Assembly (NCBI GenBank): GCA_030263275.1
Contig: SZOR01000006.1
Coordinates: 9,402-73,401, forward strand
Origin: DSNY01 sp016861185
GTDB lineage: Bacteria; Pseudomonadota; Gammaproteobacteria; Burkholderiales; Burkholderiaceae_F
Length of the DNA: 64,000 bases
Reading direction: 5' to 3'
The translations under genes were made by a program, and so were the position numbers. Position 1 is the first letter of the stretch, and every line of letters begins with the position of its first letter. Positions 8,621-16,862 of the stretch are shown here, piece by piece. A model generated the notes under the pieces. The model saw nothing but the letters and a program-made list of their open reading frames with translations, was not told the origin of the DNA and searched no databases.

Positions 8621-9112
8621 CTACCGCTGCCAGCAGCGCGCGACGGTGCCGGTGCCCGTAATGCCGCGCACGCCCGCCTGCGTCAGCGTCAGGTTGCCGC
8701 ATTCGGCGTCGGTGAACGCGTCGCTGCCGGCCGGGCAGGTGCCGGCGGTGCCGCAAGGCGTGGCCGTCAGCGTGTAGGTCTGTCCGGTCGCGCTGCCGGT
8801 GAAGTCCACCGTCACCGCGTAGCTCGCCTTGCCCTCGGCGGGCGCGACGGCCGGCAGCGCGGGCGCGGCGCCGGCCTGCGCCTGGCAGTTGGCGACCGTC
8901 GTGCGGTTGTAGCAGCCGTTGGTCGTGTAGTTGCGCTCGAGCGCGTTGGCCGCGTCGAGCAGCACGGTCTTTGCGCCGGAGCGCTTCGAGCGGGTCACGT
9001 AGTTCGTGTAGTTCGGGATCGCGATCGCGGCGAAGATGCCCGCGATCACGATCACGATCAGCATCTCGATCAGCGTGAAGCCGCGCGCGGCGCAGATGTC
9101 GGTTCTTTTCAT
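8621..9112 (-). CDS. pilE: Type IV minor pilin PilE-like (operon A)
   Basis: 163 residues. A class III prepilin leader of 11 residues ends in RG and is followed by FTLIEMLIVIVIAGIFAAIA, with Glu at position +5. The mature protein has a C-terminal Cys pair (ECGNL ... ARCW) typical of a D-loop. I chose the ATG with GAGAGG upstream. An alternative Met five codons earlier overlaps the PilY1 stop as ATGA. It is the last gene of minor-pilin operon A and starts 11 bp after pilY1. Pilins are cleaved by PilD and assembled into the pilus or its tip complex. Its partner PilE2 lies at 16389-16862. Confidence 0.9.
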   Translation of the reverse strand: MKRTDICAARGFTLIEMLIVIVIAGIFAAIAIPNYTNYVTRSKRSGAKTVLLDAANALERNYTTNGCYNRTTVANCQAQAGAAPALPAVAPAEGKASYAVTVDFTGSATGQTYTLTATPCGTAGTCPAGSDAFTDAECGNLTLTQAGVRGITGTGTVARCWQR

Positions 9113-9123
9113 CCGAGTGCCTC

Positions 9124-12100
9124 TCATCGCGACAGTTCGCGCCACGAGTCGCGGCCGATCCGGCCGAAGGTCCGGTTCAGTTCGTTCTGCAGGCTGCCCG
9201 ACGTGCCGCTCAGCAGCTTCACCGCCGGGTTGCCGTCCAGTGCGAGCGGCTGCTTGACCATACCCACCCTGATCGGCACGCCGGCGATGATCTGGTCTGC
9301 GTCGTCGACCTTGCCGTCCCCGTTGGTGTCAAACACCGAATAGGGCAATTGGGCGCCGGTTCTCGCGTCGAGCTCCATCAGCCACCCGGAACCGCCGAAG
9401 CTGCATGGATCGTCCGAGGGGATCGCAGTCGTGAAGATCACGCGGCCACCGCGAACGTCGGCCGGGCCGATCACGCGTTCGCCGCTGCTCGGCAGATCGA
9501 TGTACCAGCCGCGTTTGGTGGTCCAGTTGATCGTGTTCGTGCTGACCCGGCGAACGTCGGTATTCACGCCGCGCAGGTTCATGTTGACGACGCTGATGGT
9601 CTGCTGCACGAGTTGGCTGCGATCGGTCGTCGTCACCGGCGTGCCGTTGTCGAGGATGCCGTAGAAGCTCTGGCCGGTGGTGTCGGTGTTGTCGCCGCTC
9701 GCGAACATCCGCCCCGTGCCGACCAGCACCATCACGCCGCTGACGCCTGCGGGCGGATTCGCAAGCTTCACGCGCGACTGGATGGGCTGCGGGGTCCCGC
9801 CTGCGTTGCGCGCTCGGAACAGCGGAGCGCCGTTGGGGAAACCGCTGGCCGGGGCAAAGGCGATGCCCCACGAAGACGTGCTCGTGCTCGACAGATCGAA
9901 CTTCCACACGTTGCCGTGCATGTCCGTCGCGTAGACGTAGTCGAAGACATAGTCGCCGTTGGAGTCGTACACCCAGGGCGTACCCAAGCCGTTCGGCGCT
10001 GCCGCACTGCCGACGCCGGTGTCGATCCGCTTGATCAGCCGGCCGTCGCTCACGCGCACGATGTACAGTGACGCCTGTTCGCTCGCGCTGCGATAGCCGT
10101 TGCCGAACAGGACGGCCCACTCGCCGTTGTTGAGCTTGTACAGCGCGCCATGGCCGATCGTGTAGCCGAGATACTGGCCGTACATCGGGTCGGCGGCATC
10201 GCCGCTCTGCTGGGGTGTCGTCTGGTCGATTTCCCACAGCACCTTGCCGGCGTCGAACGCGTCCGGGTTCGTCACGTCGAGCGCAAACACCGATTTGCCG
10301 CCGGCGCCCGTCAAACCCACAAGCACGGTTTTCCACGATCCGCCGAAGAAGGCGTCGCGCACGACGGGCGAGCCGTCAACAAAGTAGCGGTGGGCATACG
10401 TCGTCGACGCGAGCTGCGCCAGGTTGGGAAGAACGGTCTTCGGCACGTAGGCGAACAGCTCCCTGCCTCCGTCCGACAAGCTCGTGCTTCCGTCGAACGC
10501 GTGCAGCATGCCGTCGTTGGCGCCCACGTACAGCATCTTGCGGCGCGACTTCTTCCACTGGACGAACGCCGAGTACGGCGTCGAGCCGGAGGCCAGACCT
10601 TCGGGCAAGGACGTGTAGCCGTAGGTCTCCGCACCGGCGAAGGTCGGATCGGAGTTGACGATGTCGCCCAGCGGCAGGCTGCGGTTGCGGTACGCCCCGC
10701 CGTTTCTCTCCTCGCGGCTCGGGTCGCCGCGCAGATAGGCGAGCAGCTCGGCCGAGCCGATGTACGACCACAGGCCGGCCGCGCTCAGGTCGGCTTCCGT
10801 GAACGGGATTCCCGTCGTGCCGCTCCACGTGTAGATCCTGCGGCTGTCGTGGGCGGGGATCTTGCCGGTGTCGGTCGCCTCCCATACCGGGTCGCCGACG
10901 GTACCGTCGCGGTTGATCCGGTAGGCCGTGAGCTTGCCGGTCCAGTCGGCGCTGCTGAAGCGCGCCTGGAACACCAGCGCGTCCGACTCCAGCCGCGTCG
11001 ATTCGCTCGCCAGTGCGGCCGCGGCACTTGGCCGTTCGAAGATCCGGTTCAATGCGTCCTGCAGCGCATCCGCCAGTTCTTTCGGCGACTCGGCGGCGAA
11101 CGACTGTCCGCGGCTGTTGATCGCCGCGTGCCAGAGGTCATAAACGTTGCCCGGTGAAACGTCGGTGCCGGTCGACGGCCATGTGCCGGCGCCGCTCAGA
11201 AGGTTCTGATAGCCCTGTCCTGCGTAGGTGCTGCCGCCCCAACTGATATCGACAGGGCTTGTGACGTTAAGTGAACGCGACAAACCTAGGCCAACGGTGA
11301 ACGTAACGAGGTGCTGCCAAGTCGCCGGGTCGTTCTTCGGGCTCCAGTACTGCTGATCGGCGGTGCCATTGCGATCAACGCGGTACGGGATCAGGTTGTT
11401 TTCGAGGTCGGTCCGCAGGTCCGTGGCCCAGTAGTGAAACGCTATGTCCGCAACGTTGTTCGAACTTGCGCCGCGGTAGATGCTCGTCAGCGCCGAAGTC
11501 GTGTCGTAGACCTTGCCGTCAGGCAGGGTGCGCGACGTGCCGTCCTGGTTGCCGCAGGTGCTGCCGCTGCAGTAGCCACCGGAGTCGTTGTCGCTGTTCC
11601 AGATGCCATCGGTCATCAGGATGTGGAAGTTGGGCCGGCATGAGTACTGAGTGCCACTGACGGTGGTCGACTGATTGGGATCGATGCCGTACGGGCTGTT
11701 GTTGCCGGTGGTCGTGAAGTACTGCCCCGCGCGTGACGCGGCGGTACGCAGCGGCGTACCGCCGGAAGCCGGCAGACGGAACAGCCAGTAGTAGAAGTTG
11801 TTGCGATGGGTCGCATCCGCCGCGTTGCCCGGTGTGCCGATCCAGCGCCGAATCCGGTTGGAAACGCCTGATCCGGTCCAGCCGGTGCAGTTCGTGCCGT
11901 AGCCGGTGCAGGAGTTGATCGCCTGCCAAGCCACACGCGTGTTCGGCGGCGTGGTCGCCATCGCGCGCGATGCCGCCGAGACGGTCATCAGGTTGCGTGT
12001 TCGGTAGAAGGAGTACCAGTTGGCGAAGTTCTGACGCTCATCGGGCCCGATCGCCGGGTTGACGCCAGACGTCGAAGACACGATAACCAGCGTGTAGCAG

Positions 12101-12729
12101 TAGTCGTCGTCGACGCTGCCGCTGCAGTTCGTGTTCTGCTTGTCGAAGCGGTAGTAATAGGCCGGACCCGGTGTCGTGGTCGAAAACGTCGCCACTGCAA
12201 CGCCGCGCAACTCCAGTTCGGCTTTTAGCGCCGCGAGATCTGCGGTCGTCAGTGCGCTGATGTCGCTGCCATGGGCCGCAAAGGTCTGCGAAGTGGAGCT
12301 CGGGTTGTACTCGCGCGTCGGGCGGTATCCGGTCGACAGGTTGACCGAGCCCCGGGTCGACGGGCCGGTCGTGCCGTTGGCGAAACCGTTGATCAACGCG
12401 CTGTCGAAAGAGGTCGTCAGCGGGTTGCCGTTCGCGTCCAGGGGCGGCGGGTACACGGTACCCGGGTTGTAGTAAAGCGGGTTGAACGTCGACGACTTGA
12501 AGCGGCGCGTCCCCGCATAGGTTTGCAGGCCGTCCGGCACGTAGGCCCATGCCATCGATCCGGAGTCGTCGAGCGTCACTGCGATGTTCGGCGGGAGCGG
12601 AGTCGGAAGAAACGGCGGCGTGTTCGAGATGGTGAACGCGGGCACGTCGTGAGCAAACAGCGCGGCCGACAGGACGACCGTCGCGACGAACCGGCGCGCG
12701 CCGGCGCAATGTGCAGATTGGCGTTTCAT
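9124..12729 (-). CDS. pilY1: PilY1-family type IV pilus tip adhesin/biogenesis factor (copy A)
   Basis: 1201 residues. A signal peptide is followed by a von Willebrand A-like N-terminal region with MIDAS motif DDSGSM (D54-x-S56-x-S58) and a PilC/PilY1 beta-propeller in the C-terminal half. The propeller keeps a calcium-loop pattern D922-x-N924-x-D926-x-x-x-D930 (in VYDSNGDYVFDY). In Pseudomonas PilY1 a loop of this kind controls pilus extension and retraction. A second acidic run, DTNGDGKVDDAD, lies near the C-terminus. The ATG used has GGAG upstream. PilY1 forms the tip complex with PilV, PilW, PilX and PilE, all encoded beside it. Confidence 0.93.
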   Translation of the reverse strand: MKRQSAHCAGARRFVATVVLSAALFAHDVPAFTISNTPPFLPTPLPPNIAVTLDDSGSMAWAYVPDGLQTYAGTRRFKSSTFNPLYYNPGTVYPPPLDANGNPLTTSFDSALINGFANGTTGPSTRGSVNLSTGYRPTREYNPSSTSQTFAAHGSDISALTTADLAALKAELELRGVAVATFSTTTPGPAYYYRFDKQNTNCSGSVDDDYCYTLVIVSSTSGVNPAIGPDERQNFANWYSFYRTRNLMTVSAASRAMATTPPNTRVAWQAINSCTGYGTNCTGWTGSGVSNRIRRWIGTPGNAADATHRNNFYYWLFRLPASGGTPLRTAASRAGQYFTTTGNNSPYGIDPNQSTTVSGTQYSCRPNFHILMTDGIWNSDNDSGGYCSGSTCGNQDGTSRTLPDGKVYDTTSALTSIYRGASSNNVADIAFHYWATDLRTDLENNLIPYRVDRNGTADQQYWSPKNDPATWQHLVTFTVGLGLSRSLNVTSPVDISWGGSTYAGQGYQNLLSGAGTWPSTGTDVSPGNVYDLWHAAINSRGQSFAAESPKELADALQDALNRIFERPSAAAALASESTRLESDALVFQARFSSADWTGKLTAYRINRDGTVGDPVWEATDTGKIPAHDSRRIYTWSGTTGIPFTEADLSAAGLWSYIGSAELLAYLRGDPSREERNGGAYRNRSLPLGDIVNSDPTFAGAETYGYTSLPEGLASGSTPYSAFVQWKKSRRKMLYVGANDGMLHAFDGSTSLSDGGRELFAYVPKTVLPNLAQLASTTYAHRYFVDGSPVVRDAFFGGSWKTVLVGLTGAGGKSVFALDVTNPDAFDAGKVLWEIDQTTPQQSGDAADPMYGQYLGYTIGHGALYKLNNGEWAVLFGNGYRSASEQASLYIVRVSDGRLIKRIDTGVGSAAAPNGLGTPWVYDSNGDYVFDYVYATDMHGNVWKFDLSSTSTSSWGIAFAPASGFPNGAPLFRARNAGGTPQPIQSRVKLANPPAGVSGVMVLVGTGRMFASGDNTDTTGQSFYGILDNGTPVTTTDRSQLVQQTISVVNMNLRGVNTDVRRVSTNTINWTTKRGWYIDLPSSGERVIGPADVRGGRVIFTTAIPSDDPCSFGGSGWLMELDARTGAQLPYSVFDTNGDGKVDDADQIIAGVPIRVGMVKQPLALDGNPAVKLLSGTSGSLQNELNRTFGRIGRDSWRELSR

Positions 12730-12765
12730 CGTTTTCTCCACTGCCTCGTAGTCCCGGTTGCAGCG

Positions 12766-13308
12766 TTACGGGCGGACGTAGGTCGTCTGAACCAGCGTCG
12801 ACGTGCTGCTGTTGGCGCCGTAGCCTGCCGCGGTGACCCGATAGACGACCAGGAACTTCAGGGGCTGACCCTCGTTGGGCCCCTCGTTGACCGGTATTTG
12901 GCCCACGCGTTCGAGGATGCAGCGCGGTTGCAGCGCCACGCCGCTGATGCTTGCCCCGGTCGGCATCACGCGCACCTTCGTATCGTCCTTCCAGTTCCAG
13001 CCGGACGCCTCGTAAGTCTGCGGCTGGTCTGCCGCCGGTGCCGTGTACGCACCGCCGCTGCCGTCGAACGCGGGCAGCGCACCCTGCGTCACCAGCACCG
13101 ACTCGCAGTCGCGCAGCGATGCTTCGGCGCTTTCGAAGGCGCGGATGCGCTCGCGCGTGTTGCCCGACATGCGCTCCTCCTGCGTGGCGACCGAGTACGC
13201 GGCCACGCCGAGCAGGCTCAGCATCGCAAGAAAAATCAGGCCGATGATCAGCACGGTTCCGCGCTGCCCGCGCAAGGAGAGGGTCTTTTTCTTCATCGAC
13301 GTCTTCAC
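12766..13308 (-). CDS. pilX: Type IV minor pilin PilX (operon A)
   Basis: 180 residues. The leader ends QRG and is followed by a hydrophobic helix (TVLIIGLIFLAMLSLLGVAA) that lacks Glu at +5, as expected for PilX/GspK-type tip pilins. The block NTRERIRAFESAEASLRDCE is a family signature. The start ATG overlaps the pilW stop (ATGA). It is predicted to sit at the pilus tip and connect the minor-pilin core to PilY1, whose gene begins 36 bp downstream. Confidence 0.9.
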   Translation of the reverse strand: MKTSMKKKTLSLRGQRGTVLIIGLIFLAMLSLLGVAAYSVATQEERMSGNTRERIRAFESAEASLRDCESVLVTQGALPAFDGSGGAYTAPAADQPQTYEASGWNWKDDTKVRVMPTGASISGVALQPRCILERVGQIPVNEGPNEGQPLKFLVVYRVTAAGYGANSSTSTLVQTTYVRP

Positions 13309-14423
13309 AGGATGCGGTTGCGCAGCGCGACCGTCGTCGTAAATACCTGGCGCAGGCGGCGGTCGGGAGCGGTCTGCGTCTCCGGCGCACCGTCGCCGTC
13401 GGTGTCGCGAAACGCGTAGGTCTGCGCGCCGGTGGTGATGCTGTTCTCGGGGCCGCGTACCAGCAGACTCATGCGCACGCTGACGACCTGTCCGGCGTTC
13501 GGCGTCGCCGGCGCGGCAAGCAGACTGCTTGCCGGCACGTAGTTCTCCGCTCTTCCATCCGGCTCGGGCGCGGTCGTGTCGATTCCGTACAGGACTTCCA
13601 TGTCTTCGACGCCGTCGACCAACTCCTCGGCCGTGTTGCCGACCACGCGGTACAGCGCCGGCTGTCCGGCTGCGTTCTGACCCACGAAGTACGAGGTCTC
13701 GGTGAAACGCATCACGACGGCGCGCGAATCCGGTTCGAAGAAGAAGCCCGGCACGACCGCGGAGTTGCCCGCGCTACCGTCGGCGCCCGCCCCGCTGGTC
13801 TTGTATTCGAGGACGGTCGGAAAGTTGCCGATGCCGGTGGTCACCGGGTTGTTGGTGACGCGGAACATCAGGGCGCGTTCGCAGTTCGCGAGCACGACGA
13901 CATCGCCGTTGCGGATGCCGACGCCGTTGTGTTCGATCGTCACCGTGCGCGCCACCGGGTCCGTGTTGGCGACGATCCGCACCGTCATGCCTGCCGCCCG
14001 GCGGATCGTCAGCACGTCGCCGGCAAGCCGCGCGATCGGCGTCGCGGTCGATGCGGTCGGGTTGGTCCAGTTGACGCCGTCCTCGTAGCCGGAGATGCCG
14101 TCCGCGCTGCCGTTGAACGGAACGGGCGGCTGCGTGACGTTGAAGAAGTTCCGGTTCTCGCCGTCGGCGACCAGGCTGCGCGAACGACAACCCGCGTAGT
14201 TCGTCATTCGCAGGTCCTGCGCGATGAAGTCGAGCGCGAAGCGCCCGCTCTCCTGCACGCGCGCGAGGTTCTCGTTCGTGCGGTAGGCGCCGCGCGAACC
14301 GACGTAGATGTAGGTCAGCGCTCCCAGGATGATCAGGCCGATCGTGATGCTGATCATCAGCTCGATCAGCGTCAGGCCGCGCTGTGCGCTGCGGCCGACG
14401 GAAGGTGCAATACGCGGCTTCAT
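13305..14423 (-). CDS. pilW: Type IV minor pilin PilW (operon A)
   Basis: 372 residues. A 16-residue leader ends in QRG and is followed by LTLIELMISITIGLIILGAL with Glu at +5. The length and the block SGRFALDFIAQDLRMTNYAGC are typical of PilW. The C-terminus (RQVFTTTVALRNRIL) is the usual PilW tail. It overlaps pilV upstream and pilX downstream by ATGA, so translation is coupled. Upstream open frame is shadow sequence. It is a minor pilin of the tip complex. Confidence 0.92.
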   Translation of the reverse strand: MKPRIAPSVGRSAQRGLTLIELMISITIGLIILGALTYIYVGSRGAYRTNENLARVQESGRFALDFIAQDLRMTNYAGCRSRSLVADGENRNFFNVTQPPVPFNGSADGISGYEDGVNWTNPTASTATPIARLAGDVLTIRRAAGMTVRIVANTDPVARTVTIEHNGVGIRNGDVVVLANCERALMFRVTNNPVTTGIGNFPTVLEYKTSGAGADGSAGNSAVVPGFFFEPDSRAVVMRFTETSYFVGQNAAGQPALYRVVGNTAEELVDGVEDMEVLYGIDTTAPEPDGRAENYVPASSLLAAPATPNAGQVVSVRMSLLVRGPENSITTGAQTYAFRDTDGDGAPETQTAPDRRLRQVFTTTVALRNRIL

Positions 14424-14875
14424 CGGTCGTTGTTCCAGAGCCGGGTCACGATCGTCTGCGTGGCCGCCGTACCGCCGCCGCCGCGCGAGTCGTCCCACTG
14501 GACCGTGACGGTCACGGTTTCGTTGACGGTGTCGACGACGATCGAACCGTCGCCGCCGGGCAACGAACGCAAGCGCGCCAGCCAGTCGTTGATGTCGCGG
14601 GCGCAGACGCCCGTGCACGCGCTGCCCGGCGCGGTCGCCGCAAGCGCGAGTGCATAGGCGGTGGCGTCCCTGTTGTTCGCGCGCATGCGCTCGGCCATGT
14701 CGTCGGCGTACTGCGCGGCCTGTGCGCGATAGAACGATCCCTGGCTCGTGCGCAGGCTGGCGGCCTGCAGCCCCGCCATGCCGAGCAGGCCGAGCGAAAG
14801 GATCACGATCGCGACCAGCACCTCGAGCAGGCTCAGGCCGCGTTGACGGCGAACGCGTGGGACGGAGGAGGTCAT
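14420..14875 (-). CDS. pilV: Type IV minor pilin PilV (operon A)
   Basis: 151 residues. The leader MTSSVPRVRRQRG is followed by LSLLEVLVAIVILSLGLLGM with Glu at +5. The PilV block follows: AGLQAASLRTSQGSFYRAQA, then YADDMAERMRANN. The stop overlaps the pilW start. It begins 27 bp after fimT. It is a minor pilin of the priming/tip complex. Confidence 0.92.
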   Translation of the reverse strand: MTSSVPRVRRQRGLSLLEVLVAIVILSLGLLGMAGLQAASLRTSQGSFYRAQAAQYADDMAERMRANNRDATAYALALAATAPGSACTGVCARDINDWLARLRSLPGGDGSIVVDTVNETVTVTVQWDDSRGGGGTAATQTIVTRLWNNDR

Positions 14876-14902
14876 CGTCGGGTGCTCCGGCTGTTCACGT
14901 CT

Positions 14903-15505
14903 CTATGGATTGGTGCAGCTCGCGACGGCGCCGCTGTCCTTCTCGGGCACGCCGTCGTTGTTCGAGTCGAGGCCGAAGCGCACGCGCCCCGCGCCGTTGA
15001 CCAGCACCGCGCGCGCGCGCGACTGGCCGTCTTCGACGAGGTTCGCGCCGTGGCAGACCACGAAGGCGCCGCCGCCGGCAGTGGTCAGGCGGCCGCCGGC
15101 GTCGAACGCGATGAAGTTCGCGAAGTTGGCGTTGCCGTACAGCGTCAGCGGCGCTTCCAGCGGGGCGCCCGCGCGCAGCGTTTCTTCGCCCGCATCCTGT
15201 GCGGCGTTGCGGTTGGTGTCGACGAACATCGTCCAGCCCGCGCCCCAGTTGCCCGATCCGGCCGTGCCGCCGTGAACCAGCGTGATCTGCTCGCCGCGCC
15301 GCACCGCCTCGCTGCGCGCGAACTGCAGCGCCGTATAGAACTCGTGCGTGCTCGAGGCGAGGCGATTGTTCAGGATGAAGGTCTGCATGTTCGGCACGCC
15401 GATGCCGAGCAGGATCGCGGCGATCGCCATCACGACCAGCACCTCGATCAGCGACAGACCGCGGTTCGCGGTCGGTGCCCGACGCCGTGCGTTTCTGAGA
15501 TCCAC
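14903..15505 (-). CDS. fimT: GspH/FimT-family minor pseudopilin (operon A)
   Basis: About 200 residues. Prepilin leader ending ANRG, then LSLIEVLVVMAIAAILLGIG with Glu at +5, then the GspH/FimT domain with SSTHEFYTALQFARSEAVRRGE and a WTMFVDTNRNAAQD block. I chose a GTG start that gives a 16-residue leader because it has a strong GGAGG six bases upstream. Two upstream ATGs in the same frame have no ribosome site and give long leaders. It is the first gene of operon A. Confidence 0.87.
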   Translation of the reverse strand: MDLRNARRRAPTANRGLSLIEVLVVMAIAAILLGIGVPNMQTFILNNRLASSTHEFYTALQFARSEAVRRGEQITLVHGGTAGSGNWGAGWTMFVDTNRNAAQDAGEETLRAGAPLEAPLTLYGNANFANFIAFDAGGRLTTAGGGAFVVCHGANLVEDGQSRARAVLVNGAGRVRFGLDSNNDGVPEKDSGAVASCTNP

Positions 15506-15663
15506 TGCCGCCCTCCAAGGCCGAATCGGCCGCATCCGAACGGGAATTCGGACGCGCATTCGACGGCTAAAGGTAGGCGGCGGTAGCCGGCGTCTAAGCG
15601 CCGATAAGCGGCGAAAACTTCAGGCGGCCACCGGCCGCTCGTGCCCGATCGGCGGCAAAATCG

Positions 15664-16248
15664 TCAGCGGCAGGGCAAGTCCGGTGCGAGGATCCGGGTC
15701 GACCCGTCGGTGGCTACGCAGACCCGGCGCGACGCCTCGCCGCCGGCTGAGGCGAACGCGAGGACGACCGGCGTGGCATGGTCGAGCGCGCCGACCGGCC
15801 TGAAGCTCACCGCGGCAAGCGGCGCGGCATGCGCGACGGCGGATGCGCTGATGTCGACACGGCGCCCGGGCTCGACGTGCAGCACGGTTTCACCCGTATC
15901 GATGCGGCCGTTGCGGTTCGTGTCTTCGAAGACGGCCCAGCCGCGCCTCCAGGACTGCGCCTCCACGGTGCAGCGGACTTCGCGCAGCGGCCGCTCGGCG
16001 CCGTGCTCGTCGATGCCGCACACGGCCACCGGGACGCGCCGCGCGATCGCAGCCGTACGCGCGAACTCCAGGCTCGCCACCAGGGCACGCGCGCCGGCGG
16101 ACTGCTGTTCGTTGAGCGCAAGCGCCAACACCGAGGTCGTGCCCAGCCCCAGCACGAGCGCGCCGATCGTGGCCGCCACGAGCGACTCGACCACGGTCAC
16201 GCCGCGTTGGCGTCGGGCGTACGAAAACGGAAGGCAGGTGCGGCGCAC
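15664..16248 (-). CDS. Extra GspH/FimT-like pseudopilin between the two pilin operons
   Basis: 194 residues from a GTG start with GAGG upstream. The leader ends RRQRG and is followed by VTVVESLVAATIGALVLGLG (Glu at +5). The mature part has the FimT pattern of an ASLEFARTAAIARR helix and GWAVFEDTNRNGRIDTGE. It lies between pilE2 (operon B) and fimT (operon A) and is diverged from both. It may belong to either operon or be a leftover of the duplication that made them. Confidence 0.82.
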   Translation of the reverse strand: MRRTCLPFSYARRQRGVTVVESLVAATIGALVLGLGTTSVLALALNEQQSAGARALVASLEFARTAAIARRVPVAVCGIDEHGAERPLREVRCTVEAQSWRRGWAVFEDTNRNGRIDTGETVLHVEPGRRVDISASAVAHAAPLAAVSFRPVGALDHATPVVLAFASAGGEASRRVCVATDGSTRILAPDLPCR

Positions 16249-16388
16249 GTCGAAAACCTCTGCTCGGGTTTTCGACGAGCGACTTGATCGCTTGAGTGCG
16301 TGCGATGCCGCGGGAAGGTGTAGGAAGTGCGCCTACACCGAGCATTCGGTGTTCGCGCCGGCGGCGGGTGGATCGGGAGATCGGCGCG

Positions 16389-16862
16389 TCAGCGCCGCCA
16401 GCACTCCGCCGCAGGCCTGGTGTTGTTGACGGCGCCGCGCACGCCCGTGTGGGTCAGCGTGAGGTCGCCGCATTCGTCGCCGGCCATCGAGCCGGTTCGC
16501 GTGGCGGTGAGCGTGTACGTGGTCGAGCCCGCACCGCCGCCCGCGCTGATCGCGATGTTGTACCTGGCCGCCGCCGGCGCCGCCGGGCTCTGCGTGAAAG
16601 GCCCCGGCAGCGCGCAACTGTAGGCGTTGTCTTGCGTGAAGCAGCGCTGCAGGAAGGCAGCGGCCTCGAGCAGTGTCTGCTGCGCCTCGTTGCGGTTGGC
16701 GCGCTGAATGTACTGCGTGTACGACGGAATCGCGATCGCGGCGAGGATCGCGATGATCACGACGACCGCCATCAGCTCGATCAGCGTGAAGCCGCGGGCG
16801 CGGCAAAGCCGGCGCGGCGACGACGTAAAGGCGGGCAGGGCGTGCATCGTCTCGGCACCCAT
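16389..16862 (-). CDS. pilE: Type IV minor pilin PilE-like (operon B)
   Basis: 157 residues. The leader ends in CRARG and is followed by FTLIELMAVVVIIAILAAIA with Glu at +5. The C-terminal Cys pair (ECGDL ... AECW) and the GVRGAVNN segment parallel the PilE of operon A. The start ATG shares one base with the pilY1 stop (TGATG), indicating translational coupling; another Met five codons in is possible. It is the last gene of operon B. Confidence 0.88.
   Translation of the reverse strand: MGAETMHALPAFTSSPRRLCRARGFTLIELMAVVVIIAILAAIAIPSYTQYIQRANRNEAQQTLLEAAAFLQRCFTQDNAYSCALPGPFTQSPAAPAAARYNIAISAGGGAGSTTYTLTATRTGSMAGDECGDLTLTHTGVRGAVNNTRPAAECWRR

Noticed and set aside
10700..10740. RGD tripeptide in PilY1 copy A (and also in copy B) as an integrin-binding site
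   Set aside because: YLRGD is a common structural motif in PilY1 proteins at this place, so it is not evidence of host binding by itself.
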